Assembly (NCBI RefSeq): GCF_018861025.1
Contig: NZ_JAHKQH010000026.1
Location: forward strand, 232,392 to 296,391
DNA: 64,000 bases
From: Psychrosphaera sp. B3R10
GTDB taxonomy: Bacteria; Pseudomonadota; Gammaproteobacteria; Enterobacterales; Alteromonadaceae
Reading direction: 5' to 3'
The notes below the pieces were generated by a model. The model did no database searches. It had not been told where the DNA came from and worked only from the letters and a program-made list of their open reading frames with translations. The translations under genes were made by a program, and so were the position numbers. Of the stretch, positions 55,946 to 64,000 are shown one piece after another (position 1 is the first letter of the stretch; each line of letters starts with the position of its first letter).

Positions 55946-56502
55946 AGTGAGATGTGTTACTTTGTTAATTGTGATCGCGAGTAATGCTTCAATATTTGCA
56001 CCAGATAGGCAGGTTTCTTTGAGATCTGCTGTAACCTGCTATTTTATTGATGTTGGCATGTTATGAGTCGTTTTTATCAAACGCATGCAAAACACTTGCA
56101 CCACAACGGATGCACCACAATAGGAATACGTCCCCAATTTGACGCAACGTTTGCTTTTGTATTAGTTTGGTTATTTTTCTATCCCTTACACACCCTAGGT
56201 TTAGTCAATTACATCTTCTGGTATGGAAGTTGAAGGCACCAACTGATTAACGTTTACGCGCCATGGTTGTTATAAGTAATTGTAAAAAAGACCGGAAATG
56301 AATTCCGTTAAAAATTCGTTTTCTGCGATAATAAAATCTAGGCTATCTCATTCGCGAAGAAATACAGTAGTACTGGTATTACAAAGGCAGTGCTATTAGA
56401 GTAGAAATACAGAAGCGCGAATTAACAGAGCCCTGTGGTCCCAAAGTTACGACAAACAAAATTTGAAAAAGAAGTGAAAATGAAACGGTTAAATTCCCCA
56501 GT
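55946..56502. other. divergent intergenic region nasT / moaA
   Basis: 557 bp hold both promoters. Three TGCACCA half-sites of NtrC type (two as TGCACCACAA direct repeats, 14 bp apart) lie on the nasT side. On the moaA side a weak -24/-12 element CTGGTATTACAAAGGCA occurs at 56373. A nine-codon frame (56480-56509, starting ATGAAACGG, with a GAAG site) overlaps the moaA start. I checked for a molybdenum-cofactor riboswitch but could not support one. Confidence 0.5.
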
Positions 56503-57477
56503 ATGTTGATAGATAGTTACCAAAGACAGTTCCATTATTTGCGACTATCGATAACCGACGTCTGTAATTTCAAATGCGACTACTGTTTACCGGATGGATA
56601 CGATTGCAGTAATCCGCGGGAGTTTTTAACAATAGACGAAATAAAAAGGTTAGTAACGGCCTTTGCAGAGCTGGGTGTCAGTAAGGTAAGGATCACCGGT
56701 GGCGAGCCAGGATTGCGAAAAGATCTTGCTGAGATCATTCGCGTTGTAAAAAACGTCGACGGTGTTGATACCGTGGCATTGACCACAAACGGCTACAATC
56801 TCGAAACCCAAATAGAAAATTGGGTCGATGCTGGATTAGATTCTCTAAACGTCAGTATTGATAGTTTAAAGTCAGACACCTTTAGACTCATAACAGGCAG
56901 TAATAAACACCAGTCCATTCTAAAAGGTATCGACAAAGCAATCTCGTTGGGCGTTAAAAATGTAAAAGTTAATGCCGTATTGCTTAAACAGTTTAATGAA
57001 AACGAATTAACCGACTTTTTGCAGTGGATAAAATTTAAACCCCTGAGCTTAAGATTAATTGAGCTGATGGAAACCGGTGACAATAAAACGTATTTTGCCA
57101 AGCAGCATGTCAATGGCGAGCAACTTAAGAACAAAATTGAAAATGATGGGTGGTTACCAATTGTTAAATCTAAAGTTGCAGGCCCCGCGTTAGAATATTG
57201 TCATCCTGATTTTCAGGGTAAAATTGGTTTTATATTGCCATACAGCAAAGACTTTTGCGCAAGTTGCAATCGTCTTCGAGTTTCTTCGGTAGGTAATTTA
57301 CATAAATGTTTATTTGCCGAAGAAGGCCTTAACTTTAGACATCTGTTGCAATCAAGCAGTCAATTGTCACAACTTAAAGTTTGGTTACAAACACAATTAG
57401 ACGACAAAAAAGAAACGCATTTTTTACAAGACAATAAAACCGGTGCTACAAAACACCTCGCAATGTTAGGTGGCTAA
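56503..57477 (+). CDS. moaA: GTP 3',8-cyclase (molybdenum cofactor biosynthesis)
   Basis: The 324-residue radical SAM enzyme carries out the first step of Mo-cofactor synthesis, GTP to 3',8-cH2GTP. The N-terminal radical SAM CxxxCxxC (CNFKCDYC) is complete, with the GGEPGLR motif and the second cluster ligands in DFCASCNRLRVSSVG..HKCLF. The terminal Gly-Gly expected in MoaA is present (MLGG). The start has no clear ribosome-binding site; an upstream mini-frame overlaps it and may couple translation. It should serve NasA. Confidence 0.95.
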   Translation: MLIDSYQRQFHYLRLSITDVCNFKCDYCLPDGYDCSNPREFLTIDEIKRLVTAFAELGVSKVRITGGEPGLRKDLAEIIRVVKNVDGVDTVALTTNGYNLETQIENWVDAGLDSLNVSIDSLKSDTFRLITGSNKHQSILKGIDKAISLGVKNVKVNAVLLKQFNENELTDFLQWIKFKPLSLRLIELMETGDNKTYFAKQHVNGEQLKNKIENDGWLPIVKSKVAGPALEYCHPDFQGKIGFILPYSKDFCASCNRLRVSSVGNLHKCLFAEEGLNFRHLLQSSSQLSQLKVWLQTQLDDKKETHFLQDNKTGATKHLAMLGG

Positions 57478-57612
57478 GTCGCTCTTAAACCTCACTTTAT
57501 TCGACTGAGCGTTGGCATTAATTTGCTGTTTTTATAGTGCTAACGTGCCGTTGAGTATGTATTGTCTTAATGCATATAAATCATTTGGTAAAATCAATAT
57601 TGGAACCGTTTA

Positions 57613-58197
57613 ATGTCTCATTCAGAATTTATTGGTGTTGTCATGTCAGGAGGCAAGTCTCAACGGATGGGGACCAATAAAGCCTTATTAGAGCGTCATG
57701 GTAAAACCATGGCGGACTTTACCGCAGAGTGTCTTACCACAGCTGGAGCTCGGCAGGTTTTGCATTCTGTCCCATTTGGCTTTGAAACAGTTGCCTCTAA
57801 TCAAATCGCCGACATAACGTCTTCGTTAGGCCCACTTGGTGGCATATTGTCGATCTTAGACTATGCAATCAATCAAGATATCAAAACCAACTTCCTATTT
57901 GTTCCTGTCGACTTACCTTTGCTCAAACCACAAACGTTAACTCAATTGGCCCAGTACTCATTAATAAATGAAAATGCCGTGACATTTCATCGACAACCAC
58001 TACCCGTTTTGATCCGGCCATCTTTAGACATACTTAAAACGTTAATTGAAATAACCGATACTCAGAAAAATTTATCTATGTTTCACTTTTTAGACAAAAT
58101 AAATGCAGAAGCAATAAAATTAGAAGATGTTGACGTATTGTATAATTCCAACAGACCTGAAGAGTGGCAAGCGGCATTAGCAAAGTTAAAAAGCTAA
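57613..58197 (+). CDS. mobA: molybdenum cofactor guanylyltransferase
   Basis: The 194-residue MobA adds GMP to molybdopterin to form the bis-MGD cofactor used by NasA. The N-terminal nucleotide-binding GVVMSGGKSQRMGTNKALL and SLGPLGGILSILDYA, and the metal-binding VPVDLPLL motif, match the family. The ATG at 57613 has a GGAA site upstream. It is 135 bp after moaA, on the same strand, so co-transcription is possible. Confidence 0.93.
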   Translation: MSHSEFIGVVMSGGKSQRMGTNKALLERHGKTMADFTAECLTTAGARQVLHSVPFGFETVASNQIADITSSLGPLGGILSILDYAINQDIKTNFLFVPVDLPLLKPQTLTQLAQYSLINENAVTFHRQPLPVLIRPSLDILKTLIEITDTQKNLSMFHFLDKINAEAIKLEDVDVLYNSNRPEEWQAALAKLKS

Positions 58198-58299
58198 CCA
58201 CGTTTGTAACGTATATTTTAATACAAATTTTTAATACAAGGATTGCACAATTTACCTATTAGAGCAGTCTATCGTCACAAAGAAGAGCTTCTCGACAAT

Positions 58300-59109
58300 C
58301 TACATATCAACCAAAAATTGCTTAATGACATCTTTGTAATTACGGCTTACTTTTACCTGATCATATTCTCCTAACTGCAGAAAAAACTCACCTTTAGTAT
58401 GCGGTGTTACTTTTTTAATATACGTTAAGTTTACAATAGTAGAGCGGTGTACTCGTTTAAATATTGTCGGATCTAATTCCTCTAGCAATTGTTTTAACGT
58501 ACTGCGTTTTATGTGTGTAACACCACCAGCATGAAGACATACGTAATCCCCGGCGGCGTCGACCCACTCTATCTCCGACTGTTTTAACAGGGTGATATCG
58601 CCTCGGTCTTTGATCAGGACTTTACGCTCTAGGTTAGGGTTGTTTTTAGCGGCACGAGCTAAATCTTCTTCTGTCATCGAATCATCATCACGAAATGAAT
58701 CAATAGCACTTATAATCCGATTTTTACCGTCTTTTTCTTCACTTAATATTCGTTCTTGCACTCGCATTACTGCCAGCTGTAAACGTTCTAAATCTAGCGG
58801 TTTTAATATGTAGTCAACAGCATGGACGTCGAAAGCATCAATAGCATATTGTTCGTAAGCGGTTGTGAATACAATAAGTGGCATAACGTCTGTTTGTAAT
58901 TTTTTAATAACACCAAAACCATCTATTCCCGGCATCTGAATATCGAGAAAAACCAAATCTGGACTTTTTTCCATTATCACTTCGATGGCTTGGCGCCCAT
59001 TTGAGCACTCGCCTATTATGTCGATATTGTCGATTTTGCTTAGCTTCGAACGCAGGATCTGCAGGGCTAACGGCTCGTCATCAACAATCAATGTAGTGAT
59101 TTTTTTCAT
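58300..59109 (-). CDS. LytTR-family response regulator
   Basis: The 269-residue regulator has an N-terminal receiver (LIVDDEP, phospho-acceptor Asp56 in VFLDIQMPG, FTTAYEQYAIDAFDVHAVDYILKPLD) and a C-terminal LytTR DNA-binding domain (about residues 165-265, KVLIKDRGDITLLKQSEIEWVDAAGDYVCLH, RVHRSTIVNLTYIKKV). It is co-transcribed with the LytS-type kinase 14 bp upstream. Targets are unknown; the TonB receptor nearby is a possibility by proximity only. Confidence 0.95.
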   Translation of the reverse strand: MKKITTLIVDDEPLALQILRSKLSKIDNIDIIGECSNGRQAIEVIMEKSPDLVFLDIQMPGIDGFGVIKKLQTDVMPLIVFTTAYEQYAIDAFDVHAVDYILKPLDLERLQLAVMRVQERILSEEKDGKNRIISAIDSFRDDDSMTEEDLARAAKNNPNLERKVLIKDRGDITLLKQSEIEWVDAAGDYVCLHAGGVTHIKRSTLKQLLEELDPTIFKRVHRSTIVNLTYIKKVTPHTKGEFFLQLGEYDQVKVSRNYKDVIKQFLVDM

Positions 59110-59123
59110 ATGCTCTGTTCCAT

Positions 59124-60233
59124 CTATGCCATTGGTTCATAGGGTATGGTTATTATTGTTGTAAGCCCACCAGACGATTTGGATTCGAGCTCAAATTTGT
59201 AGTTATTGTCGTAAATAACTTTTAATCGTTCGTCGATATTTCTTAATCCAACACCTCGGCTTTGCTTGAAGTCCACTTTACTCTTAGACGCCTGACGACC
59301 GACTTCTGGTCCAGCCCCAGTATCGCTCATTTCGAGGATCAGTTTATCGTTTTGAATGTAAGATTTTAAACTTATCGTACCGCCTTCTTCATTCTGAGCA
59401 ATAACGTGTTTCATCGAATTTTCAATAATGGGCTGAATTAATAGGCTAGGTACCAAAGCCAATTTTGAGTTTTCACTCACATTGAAGTCGAGTTTTAAGC
59501 GCTCGCCAAAGCGTGTTTTTTCAATTTCCAAATACAATTTTAGCGCATTAAGCTCTTTGTCTAAAGGCAGTTTAGTGTCTGGATTGTTATCTAATGAATA
59601 ACGTAAGAACTTACTTAATTGCACCGTCATTTTTTGTGCTTGTTCTGATGCTTCAACTTCGATTAGGGAGTTTATTGCATTGAGCGTATTACATAAAAAG
59701 TGAGGGTTTAACTGATATCGCAACATCTTAATTTTGGCGTCTCGTGCAACACTTTGTGCGGTTAAACGCTTTAATTGCTCTTCACGAGCTTCGGCCTCTG
59801 CCCGTAACATAATTCGATGTTCTTCTTCGAGTAATTGATAATAACGCAATCCATGAAAAATACTTACCCAACATAAAAAGATAAAAATACTGCCAAAATA
59901 CCAACCGCCAAAATCTCGCCAAACGCCACCTTCGTTCGTCATAAACATGTAGGTTTCAATTCGAATTGCGGTCCAAATGGCAGCCACGAGCATGATCCAA
60001 ATAAAACCAACCGTTAACCTAATAGAGGCGGGTTTATTCCATACACTCATAAACACTTTGTACAAGGGAATCGAAACAATAAACCCAACAATACCTTGCA
60101 GCAAAGTATGGCCAACATAAATTAAATTGAGTTGTGCATACCAAAGCGTTAGCGTGAACAGACTGATAATACAAAGAAAAGCCCAAAAGCCTACCTGCAT
60201 TACCCAAAATTGCGACATTCTTGTTTTTATCAT
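59124..60233 (-). CDS. LytS/YehU-type sensor histidine kinase
   Basis: The 369-residue kinase has four hydrophobic helices in the first about 140 residues (FWAFLCIISLFTLTLWYA, GFIVSIPLYKVF, VGFIWIMLVAAIW, FGGWYFGSIFIFLCWVSIF), a short coiled-coil linker, then a His_kinase (PF06580) domain with LRYQLNPHFLCNTLNAINSLIE and an HATPase region (IIENSMKHV, DTGAG, GVGLRNIDERL). No periplasmic domain of note, so it may sense through the membrane. The partner regulator gene follows 14 bp later. Confidence 0.94.
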   Translation of the reverse strand: MIKTRMSQFWVMQVGFWAFLCIISLFTLTLWYAQLNLIYVGHTLLQGIVGFIVSIPLYKVFMSVWNKPASIRLTVGFIWIMLVAAIWTAIRIETYMFMTNEGGVWRDFGGWYFGSIFIFLCWVSIFHGLRYYQLLEEEHRIMLRAEAEAREEQLKRLTAQSVARDAKIKMLRYQLNPHFLCNTLNAINSLIEVEASEQAQKMTVQLSKFLRYSLDNNPDTKLPLDKELNALKLYLEIEKTRFGERLKLDFNVSENSKLALVPSLLIQPIIENSMKHVIAQNEEGGTISLKSYIQNDKLILEMSDTGAGPEVGRQASKSKVDFKQSRGVGLRNIDERLKVIYDNNYKFELESKSSGGLTTIITIPYEPMA

Positions 60234-60474
60234 AGCGCCATTACGTTTTAAAACAGTCGGTTAAACCTAGCACACCATGTATTACTTGCCTATGTTAACC
60301 CGTTTATTCACGGTCAATAGTTGTAAATTTTAGAACCACCAAAGAAACGACATTAACCTCAATAAATAGCATTACAATTAAAATCAGACAAAGTGGACAT
60401 TTTTAACGGCCAGTGCGACCGCGATAACTTATTGGAGCTAATGGTCATTTAACCCAAATTCAGCGGTCCAAAAA

Positions 60475-60970
60475 ACAACGCAGACACCCACCCCAGTTTC
60501 ACCAGCCCAAGCCCGGAAAACAACGTAGACACCCACCCTAGTTTTCCCTGTCAAAGCCTGAAAAACGACGCAGACACCCACCCTAGTTTTCCCTATCAAA
60601 GTCTGGAAAACAACGAAGACACCCACCCCTGTTTTCCCTGTCAAAGCCTGAAAAACAACGCAGACACCCACCCTAGTTTCACCAGCCCAAGCCTGGAAAA
60701 CAACGTAGACACCCACCCTAGTTTTCCCTGTCAAAGCCTGAAAAACAACGCAGACACGCACCCCAGTTTTAATTGCCCAAGCCTGAAAAACAACGTAGAC
60801 ACCCACCTCAGTTTCACCTGCCCAAGCCTGAGAAACAACGTAGACACCCACCTCAGTTTCACCTGCCCAAGCCTGAGAAACAACGCAGACACCCACCCTA
60901 GTTTTCCCTGTCAAAGCCTAAAGAAAAACAACGTAGACACCCCCCCCCAGTTTTCCCCTGTCAAAGCCAG
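60475..60970. repeat. tandem array G of the GCAGACACCCAC repeat (11 copies, 45-bp period)
   Basis: Eleven cores occur at a 45-bp step (60481, 60526, 60571 and so on), with spacers that end in CC[CT][TA]GTTTTCCCTGTCAAAGCCTG or CAGTTTCACCAGCCCAAGCCTG, two types alternating. Because 45 is divisible by three, a 158-codon frame runs through the array, but it has a TTG start with no ribosome site. The array lies between the start of the kinase operon and the end of the TonB receptor gene. Confidence 0.95.
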
Positions 60971-61002
60971 AAAAGTAATGTCATTTACTTAGAACAAAAC
61001 GT

Positions 61003-61035
61003 AAAAAGGCCGCTACAACAACTGCAGCGGCCTTT
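61003..61035 (-). terminator. terminator of the TonB-dependent receptor gene
   Basis: The stem AAAGGCCGCT / AGCGGCCTTT with an 11-base loop is followed (minus strand) by a T run, just 22 bp after the stop codon. Confidence 0.92.
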
Positions 61036-61056
61036 AGCGTTACAACTTAGACAACA

Positions 61057-63999
61057 TTAGAAGCTGTATCTAGCACCAACTACGTAACGTGTACCGTATT
61101 GTCGAGCGTATAAAAATTGCTCTTCGTATCGGCCAAAACCTTGTTCGGTTTCATTGTTCAAGTTTACGCCATCAAAGAAGACCGTAAACTGCTCAGTTAC
61201 GTCATAATTCACGCTGATATCCCATTGGCCAAATTCTTTCGCAAATTGTGGTGGAACATCTGACGAACCTTGAGATTGGCCTTGACCAATCAAGTACTCA
61301 TCACGCCATGAATATGTAGTTTTAACCGACAAACCGTCTTTTTCATAAAACAGTTGGAAGTTAGCTGAGTTACTTAAACCTGGTAACACGGCTTGGATTT
61401 CAAGTAATTCAGGATCATATTCAACGTCACCGTCAACAAATGTCGAGTTGAACGCAAAACCATAGCCTGATTCTCCAAATACGTGCTGCACCGCAAATTC
61501 CAAACCATATACAGAACGTTCGTCCACGTTTTCAGGTGAACTGATTGTCCACGTTACTAATGGATCGGTTGCTGGATCGGGTTCGATTACGCCATCTAGG
61601 TTGCCATTGTTATTGGCTAACATCTGCTGAAAAATTGCACTGTCAGTCGCTTGTTCGCCACGCGCTTCTATTTGGCCTACCGCGGCATTCCAGCGGTCAC
61701 CTAAATAGATGTCGTGAATACCATCAATCGTGATCTCAACTTGTGAGTTATCAATCCATTTATCCACTTCTTTAGCAAATAGGCCAAGAGACAAATAATT
61801 TGCATCGTCGTAATAATATTCGAATGACACATCTACGTTGGTTGATTGGTATGGTTCTAAGTTAGGGTTACCTCTGCCACCGGTGCGCGCACCAATTTTA
61901 GGGCTACCCGAGACCGAAAACGAACCTAATAAATTGCCTAAACCAGGGCGTGTAATGGTTTTACCCATCGACATACGACCGACCAACTCATCAGTTAAAT
62001 CAACTTTGATGTCTAACATAGGTAAAATAAGGTCGTATTCACCGGTGTAGGTAACTTCTTCTAATTCTGGTTTAAAGTCAGTTATCCACTCAGACGCCGC
62101 AACCCAATTTACCTGCAATGGAATTTGGCTTTCTGAAGGACTAACCACTTCGGTTTTTTCATAACGAATACCAGCATTTAGTTGGACAGGGAAATCTCCA
62201 ACTTCAAGATCCCATTCTGTCTGCAAATAAAAGCTTGTTGTTGTTTCTTCAACTAACGATTGTGGAACAGATCCACTGTAATAGGCATCTGGTACATAAG
62301 CATTCGCCCCTAACACATCTTCAGTCAACACCGCGGTTTGTCTCGCAACTGCTTCGTCAAAGTCGTATGTGTAATAATATCCTGGGGTTAAATCACTGCC
62401 ACCACCGTCAAACTGGTCGAGGAAATTTCCCGTATCGTGTCTAACAAACATATCGTCTGGCAACATTTCAACAAAACTAGGATCAAACCCTGGTCCACCA
62501 CGCAGTCCACTCCAAGCAGACGAACCGCTCATGGTTTGTGTGGTGCTTGAAACGCCTGCTTTAACATACGCTAGAGATGAGTTATATGGGTTAGCCCAGG
62601 TTGAGTGCAATTGAAATTGCTGCACAGTAGACTCACCTGGATTATGTAAAAATTGACTGAAGTTAGAGTCAATTTCACTCGGCAGTATTTCATTTGTACC
62701 GTTTTTCCAAAGTATATTTACGCTTGGGATTTCACCTTCACGATAATCATAAATTTTAGATGCTAATTGGTCCGAACCCAAAATAACCTGACCCGAGTTA
62801 CCGCTGCCTTTATCTGCGCCATTATCTATTTCAGTGATGGAGTCGTGGTAATCCAATTCGATATGCAAATCGTCTGTTAATTGCCAATCGAAATTAATAC
62901 CGAATGAACTAGACTTAACTTCGGTAGTATCTTTGCTCGCGCTAAATGAACCGTCGTCACCACTAATATCAGCATAAATAGCCGTACCATTGCTATCAAG
63001 TTCATAGCTGTTGATATTGGCACCAAAGTTGTTCCAAATCCCCCAACCAATAGATTCGGTCGCGGTCACAGCATTGGTTGCTGTGTAATCCGTTGTAATA
63101 ACAAAGTCGTCATTGACTGCATATTGCAAAGTAAGTTGACCATTCGTGCGGGCGCGACGAACGTCGGCAATACCGTAGTTCATGTCTTTGGCAAAATAGT
63201 GATTACCAATCCGATTACCTTCACTGTCCATAGGACGAGGGTCAATAACCTTGTCATCATCTAATGTTGGGAGGCCTACATTGGCCTGCCAACCTTGAAT
63301 GTTGGCTTCTTGCTTTTGAAAGTCACGTCGATGGTGAGAAACAGACAGGGCAACACCAAAGGTTTCGTCTAAAAACGTATTGCTGTAGATGCCACCAAAT
63401 TCTGGCGTAATATCATCTCCAGCCACGTTTGAAGAGTCGTAAATACCTTTACCCATCAAGCTAAATTTCTCGCCTGGTGATTGTAAAGGTTTAACCGTAA
63501 CAATATTAACGGTTGCCCCTAAACCACCGGTAGGCACTTCTGCCCGAGCCGTTTTTTGAACTTCTAGTGCACTTACACCTTCTGACGACAAGTTTTCAAA
63601 GCTAAACGAACGGGTAAAACCGGTACCCGGCATTTGTCTGCCATTAAGCGTGATTAAGTTAAACTCAGGGCCAAAACCACGAACCGTGATCTGACTTCCT
63701 TCGCCATTTGACCGACTAATAGATACGCCAGTAATACGGCCTAAGGATTCAGCTAGGTTCGTATCCGGAAATTTACCCATTTCTTCGGCAGAAATTGCAT
63801 CAACAACCCCTGAACTGTCTCGCTTTAGATCCATTGATCGAATTAAGCTACCTCGGATCCCTTTGACCTGAATGACTTCAATTTCGTCGTCGGCAATTTT
63901 GTCATCTTCGGCTGCAAAACTTGGAAGCACAACAGCTGTACCAAGGATAATGGCCAATGACGACGCCAATTTGTTCTTTTTAAAGTTAAGTGATTTCAT
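61057..63999 (-). CDS. TonB-dependent outer-membrane receptor
   Basis: The 980-residue receptor has a signal peptide (NKLASSLAIILGTAVVLPSFAAE), a TonB-box-like EIEVIQVKG near residue 40, and a plug domain with SAEEMGKFPDTNLAESLGRITGVSISRSNGEGSQITVRGFGPEFNLITLNGRQMPG. The barrel runs to the terminal RYSF. Plug type and size fit the CirA/TonB-receptor group common in Alteromonadales, often used for carbohydrates, but no sugar genes adjoin it. The start codon is 1 base from the window edge, so the promoter and ribosome site are not visible. A good terminator follows. Confidence 0.94.
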   Translation of the reverse strand: MKSLNFKKNKLASSLAIILGTAVVLPSFAAEDDKIADDEIEVIQVKGIRGSLIRSMDLKRDSSGVVDAISAEEMGKFPDTNLAESLGRITGVSISRSNGEGSQITVRGFGPEFNLITLNGRQMPGTGFTRSFSFENLSSEGVSALEVQKTARAEVPTGGLGATVNIVTVKPLQSPGEKFSLMGKGIYDSSNVAGDDITPEFGGIYSNTFLDETFGVALSVSHHRRDFQKQEANIQGWQANVGLPTLDDDKVIDPRPMDSEGNRIGNHYFAKDMNYGIADVRRARTNGQLTLQYAVNDDFVITTDYTATNAVTATESIGWGIWNNFGANINSYELDSNGTAIYADISGDDGSFSASKDTTEVKSSSFGINFDWQLTDDLHIELDYHDSITEIDNGADKGSGNSGQVILGSDQLASKIYDYREGEIPSVNILWKNGTNEILPSEIDSNFSQFLHNPGESTVQQFQLHSTWANPYNSSLAYVKAGVSSTTQTMSGSSAWSGLRGGPGFDPSFVEMLPDDMFVRHDTGNFLDQFDGGGSDLTPGYYYTYDFDEAVARQTAVLTEDVLGANAYVPDAYYSGSVPQSLVEETTTSFYLQTEWDLEVGDFPVQLNAGIRYEKTEVVSPSESQIPLQVNWVAASEWITDFKPELEEVTYTGEYDLILPMLDIKVDLTDELVGRMSMGKTITRPGLGNLLGSFSVSGSPKIGARTGGRGNPNLEPYQSTNVDVSFEYYYDDANYLSLGLFAKEVDKWIDNSQVEITIDGIHDIYLGDRWNAAVGQIEARGEQATDSAIFQQMLANNNGNLDGVIEPDPATDPLVTWTISSPENVDERSVYGLEFAVQHVFGESGYGFAFNSTFVDGDVEYDPELLEIQAVLPGLSNSANFQLFYEKDGLSVKTTYSWRDEYLIGQGQSQGSSDVPPQFAKEFGQWDISVNYDVTEQFTVFFDGVNLNNETEQGFGRYEEQFLYARQYGTRYVVGARYSF

Positions 64000-64000
64000 A

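Noticed and set aside
56101-56502. Molybdenum-cofactor riboswitch before moaA
   Set aside because: I could not recognise the conserved core by eye; a covariance-model search would decide.
60438-60914. 158-codon open frame across array G with a 15-residue repeat (VGVCVVFQA-like)
   Set aside because: The 45-bp period keeps a frame open by arithmetic. It starts with TTG, has no ribosome site, and the other arrays, whose periods are not multiples of three, do not preserve a frame.

Overview
The window looks like a chromosomal segment of a marine gammaproteobacterium of the Alteromonadales (inference). The grounds are the AT-rich base composition, TonB receptor and giant surface-protein types common in that order, flagellar H-ring genes (flgT, flgP), a YaiL/DUF2058 protein and a complete nitrate-assimilation cluster. 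I see no tRNA, rRNA, CRISPR array or prophage.

Layout. (1) 0-5 kb: housekeeping genes (FAH-family hydrolase, tyrS, dgt, yigZ). (2) 5-19 kb: a four-gene minus-strand operon encoding a TPR plus beta-barrel outer-membrane protein, a FecR-domain protein, an 11-kb gene for a giant multi-Ig/cadherin lipoprotein, and a small anchored coiled-coil protein. (3) 19.7-27 kb: a voltage-gated cation channel, a sugar porter, YaiL, a predicted metallopeptidase/propeller/barrel protein and an unknown membrane protein. (4) 27.6-32 kb: an RND pump with its adaptor. (5) 32-37 kb: a REP-associated tyrosine transposase, aspartoacylase, flgP/flgT and an orphan Hpt protein. (6) 38-58 kb: nitrate/nitrite assimilation: nirBD, a GlxA-type regulator, nrtABC plus a porin, nasA-cobA-trpD2-like, nasTS, moaA and mobA. 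(7) 58-64 kb: a LytS/LytR-type two-component pair and a TonB-dependent receptor.

How the nitrogen genes work together. Nitrate would cross the outer membrane through the co-transcribed porin and the inner membrane through NrtABC. NasA reduces it to nitrite and NirBD reduces nitrite to ammonium. CobA supplies the siroheme precursor for NirB; MoaA and MobA contribute to the molybdenum cofactor of NasA. Two layers of control can be read from the DNA. Sigma-54 type -24/-12 promoters precede nirB, nrtA and nasA, with an NtrC-type site upstream of nirB. Both the nrtA and nasA leaders carry a hexaloop hairpin of ANTAR type followed by an intrinsic terminator, the expected target of NasT, whose gene lies next to its nitrate sensor nasS.

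The most unusual feature is a family of intergenic arrays (over 60 copies in all) sharing the short core GCAGACACCCAC. Each locus has its own spacer sequence and its own fixed period (53, 47 or 45 bp, or complex). They lie mostly against the 3' ends of genes. I do not recognise them as a named element. The other standout is the giant lipoprotein, whose C-terminal Ig region is built from a nine-domain unit of about 2.9 kb repeated in tandem.
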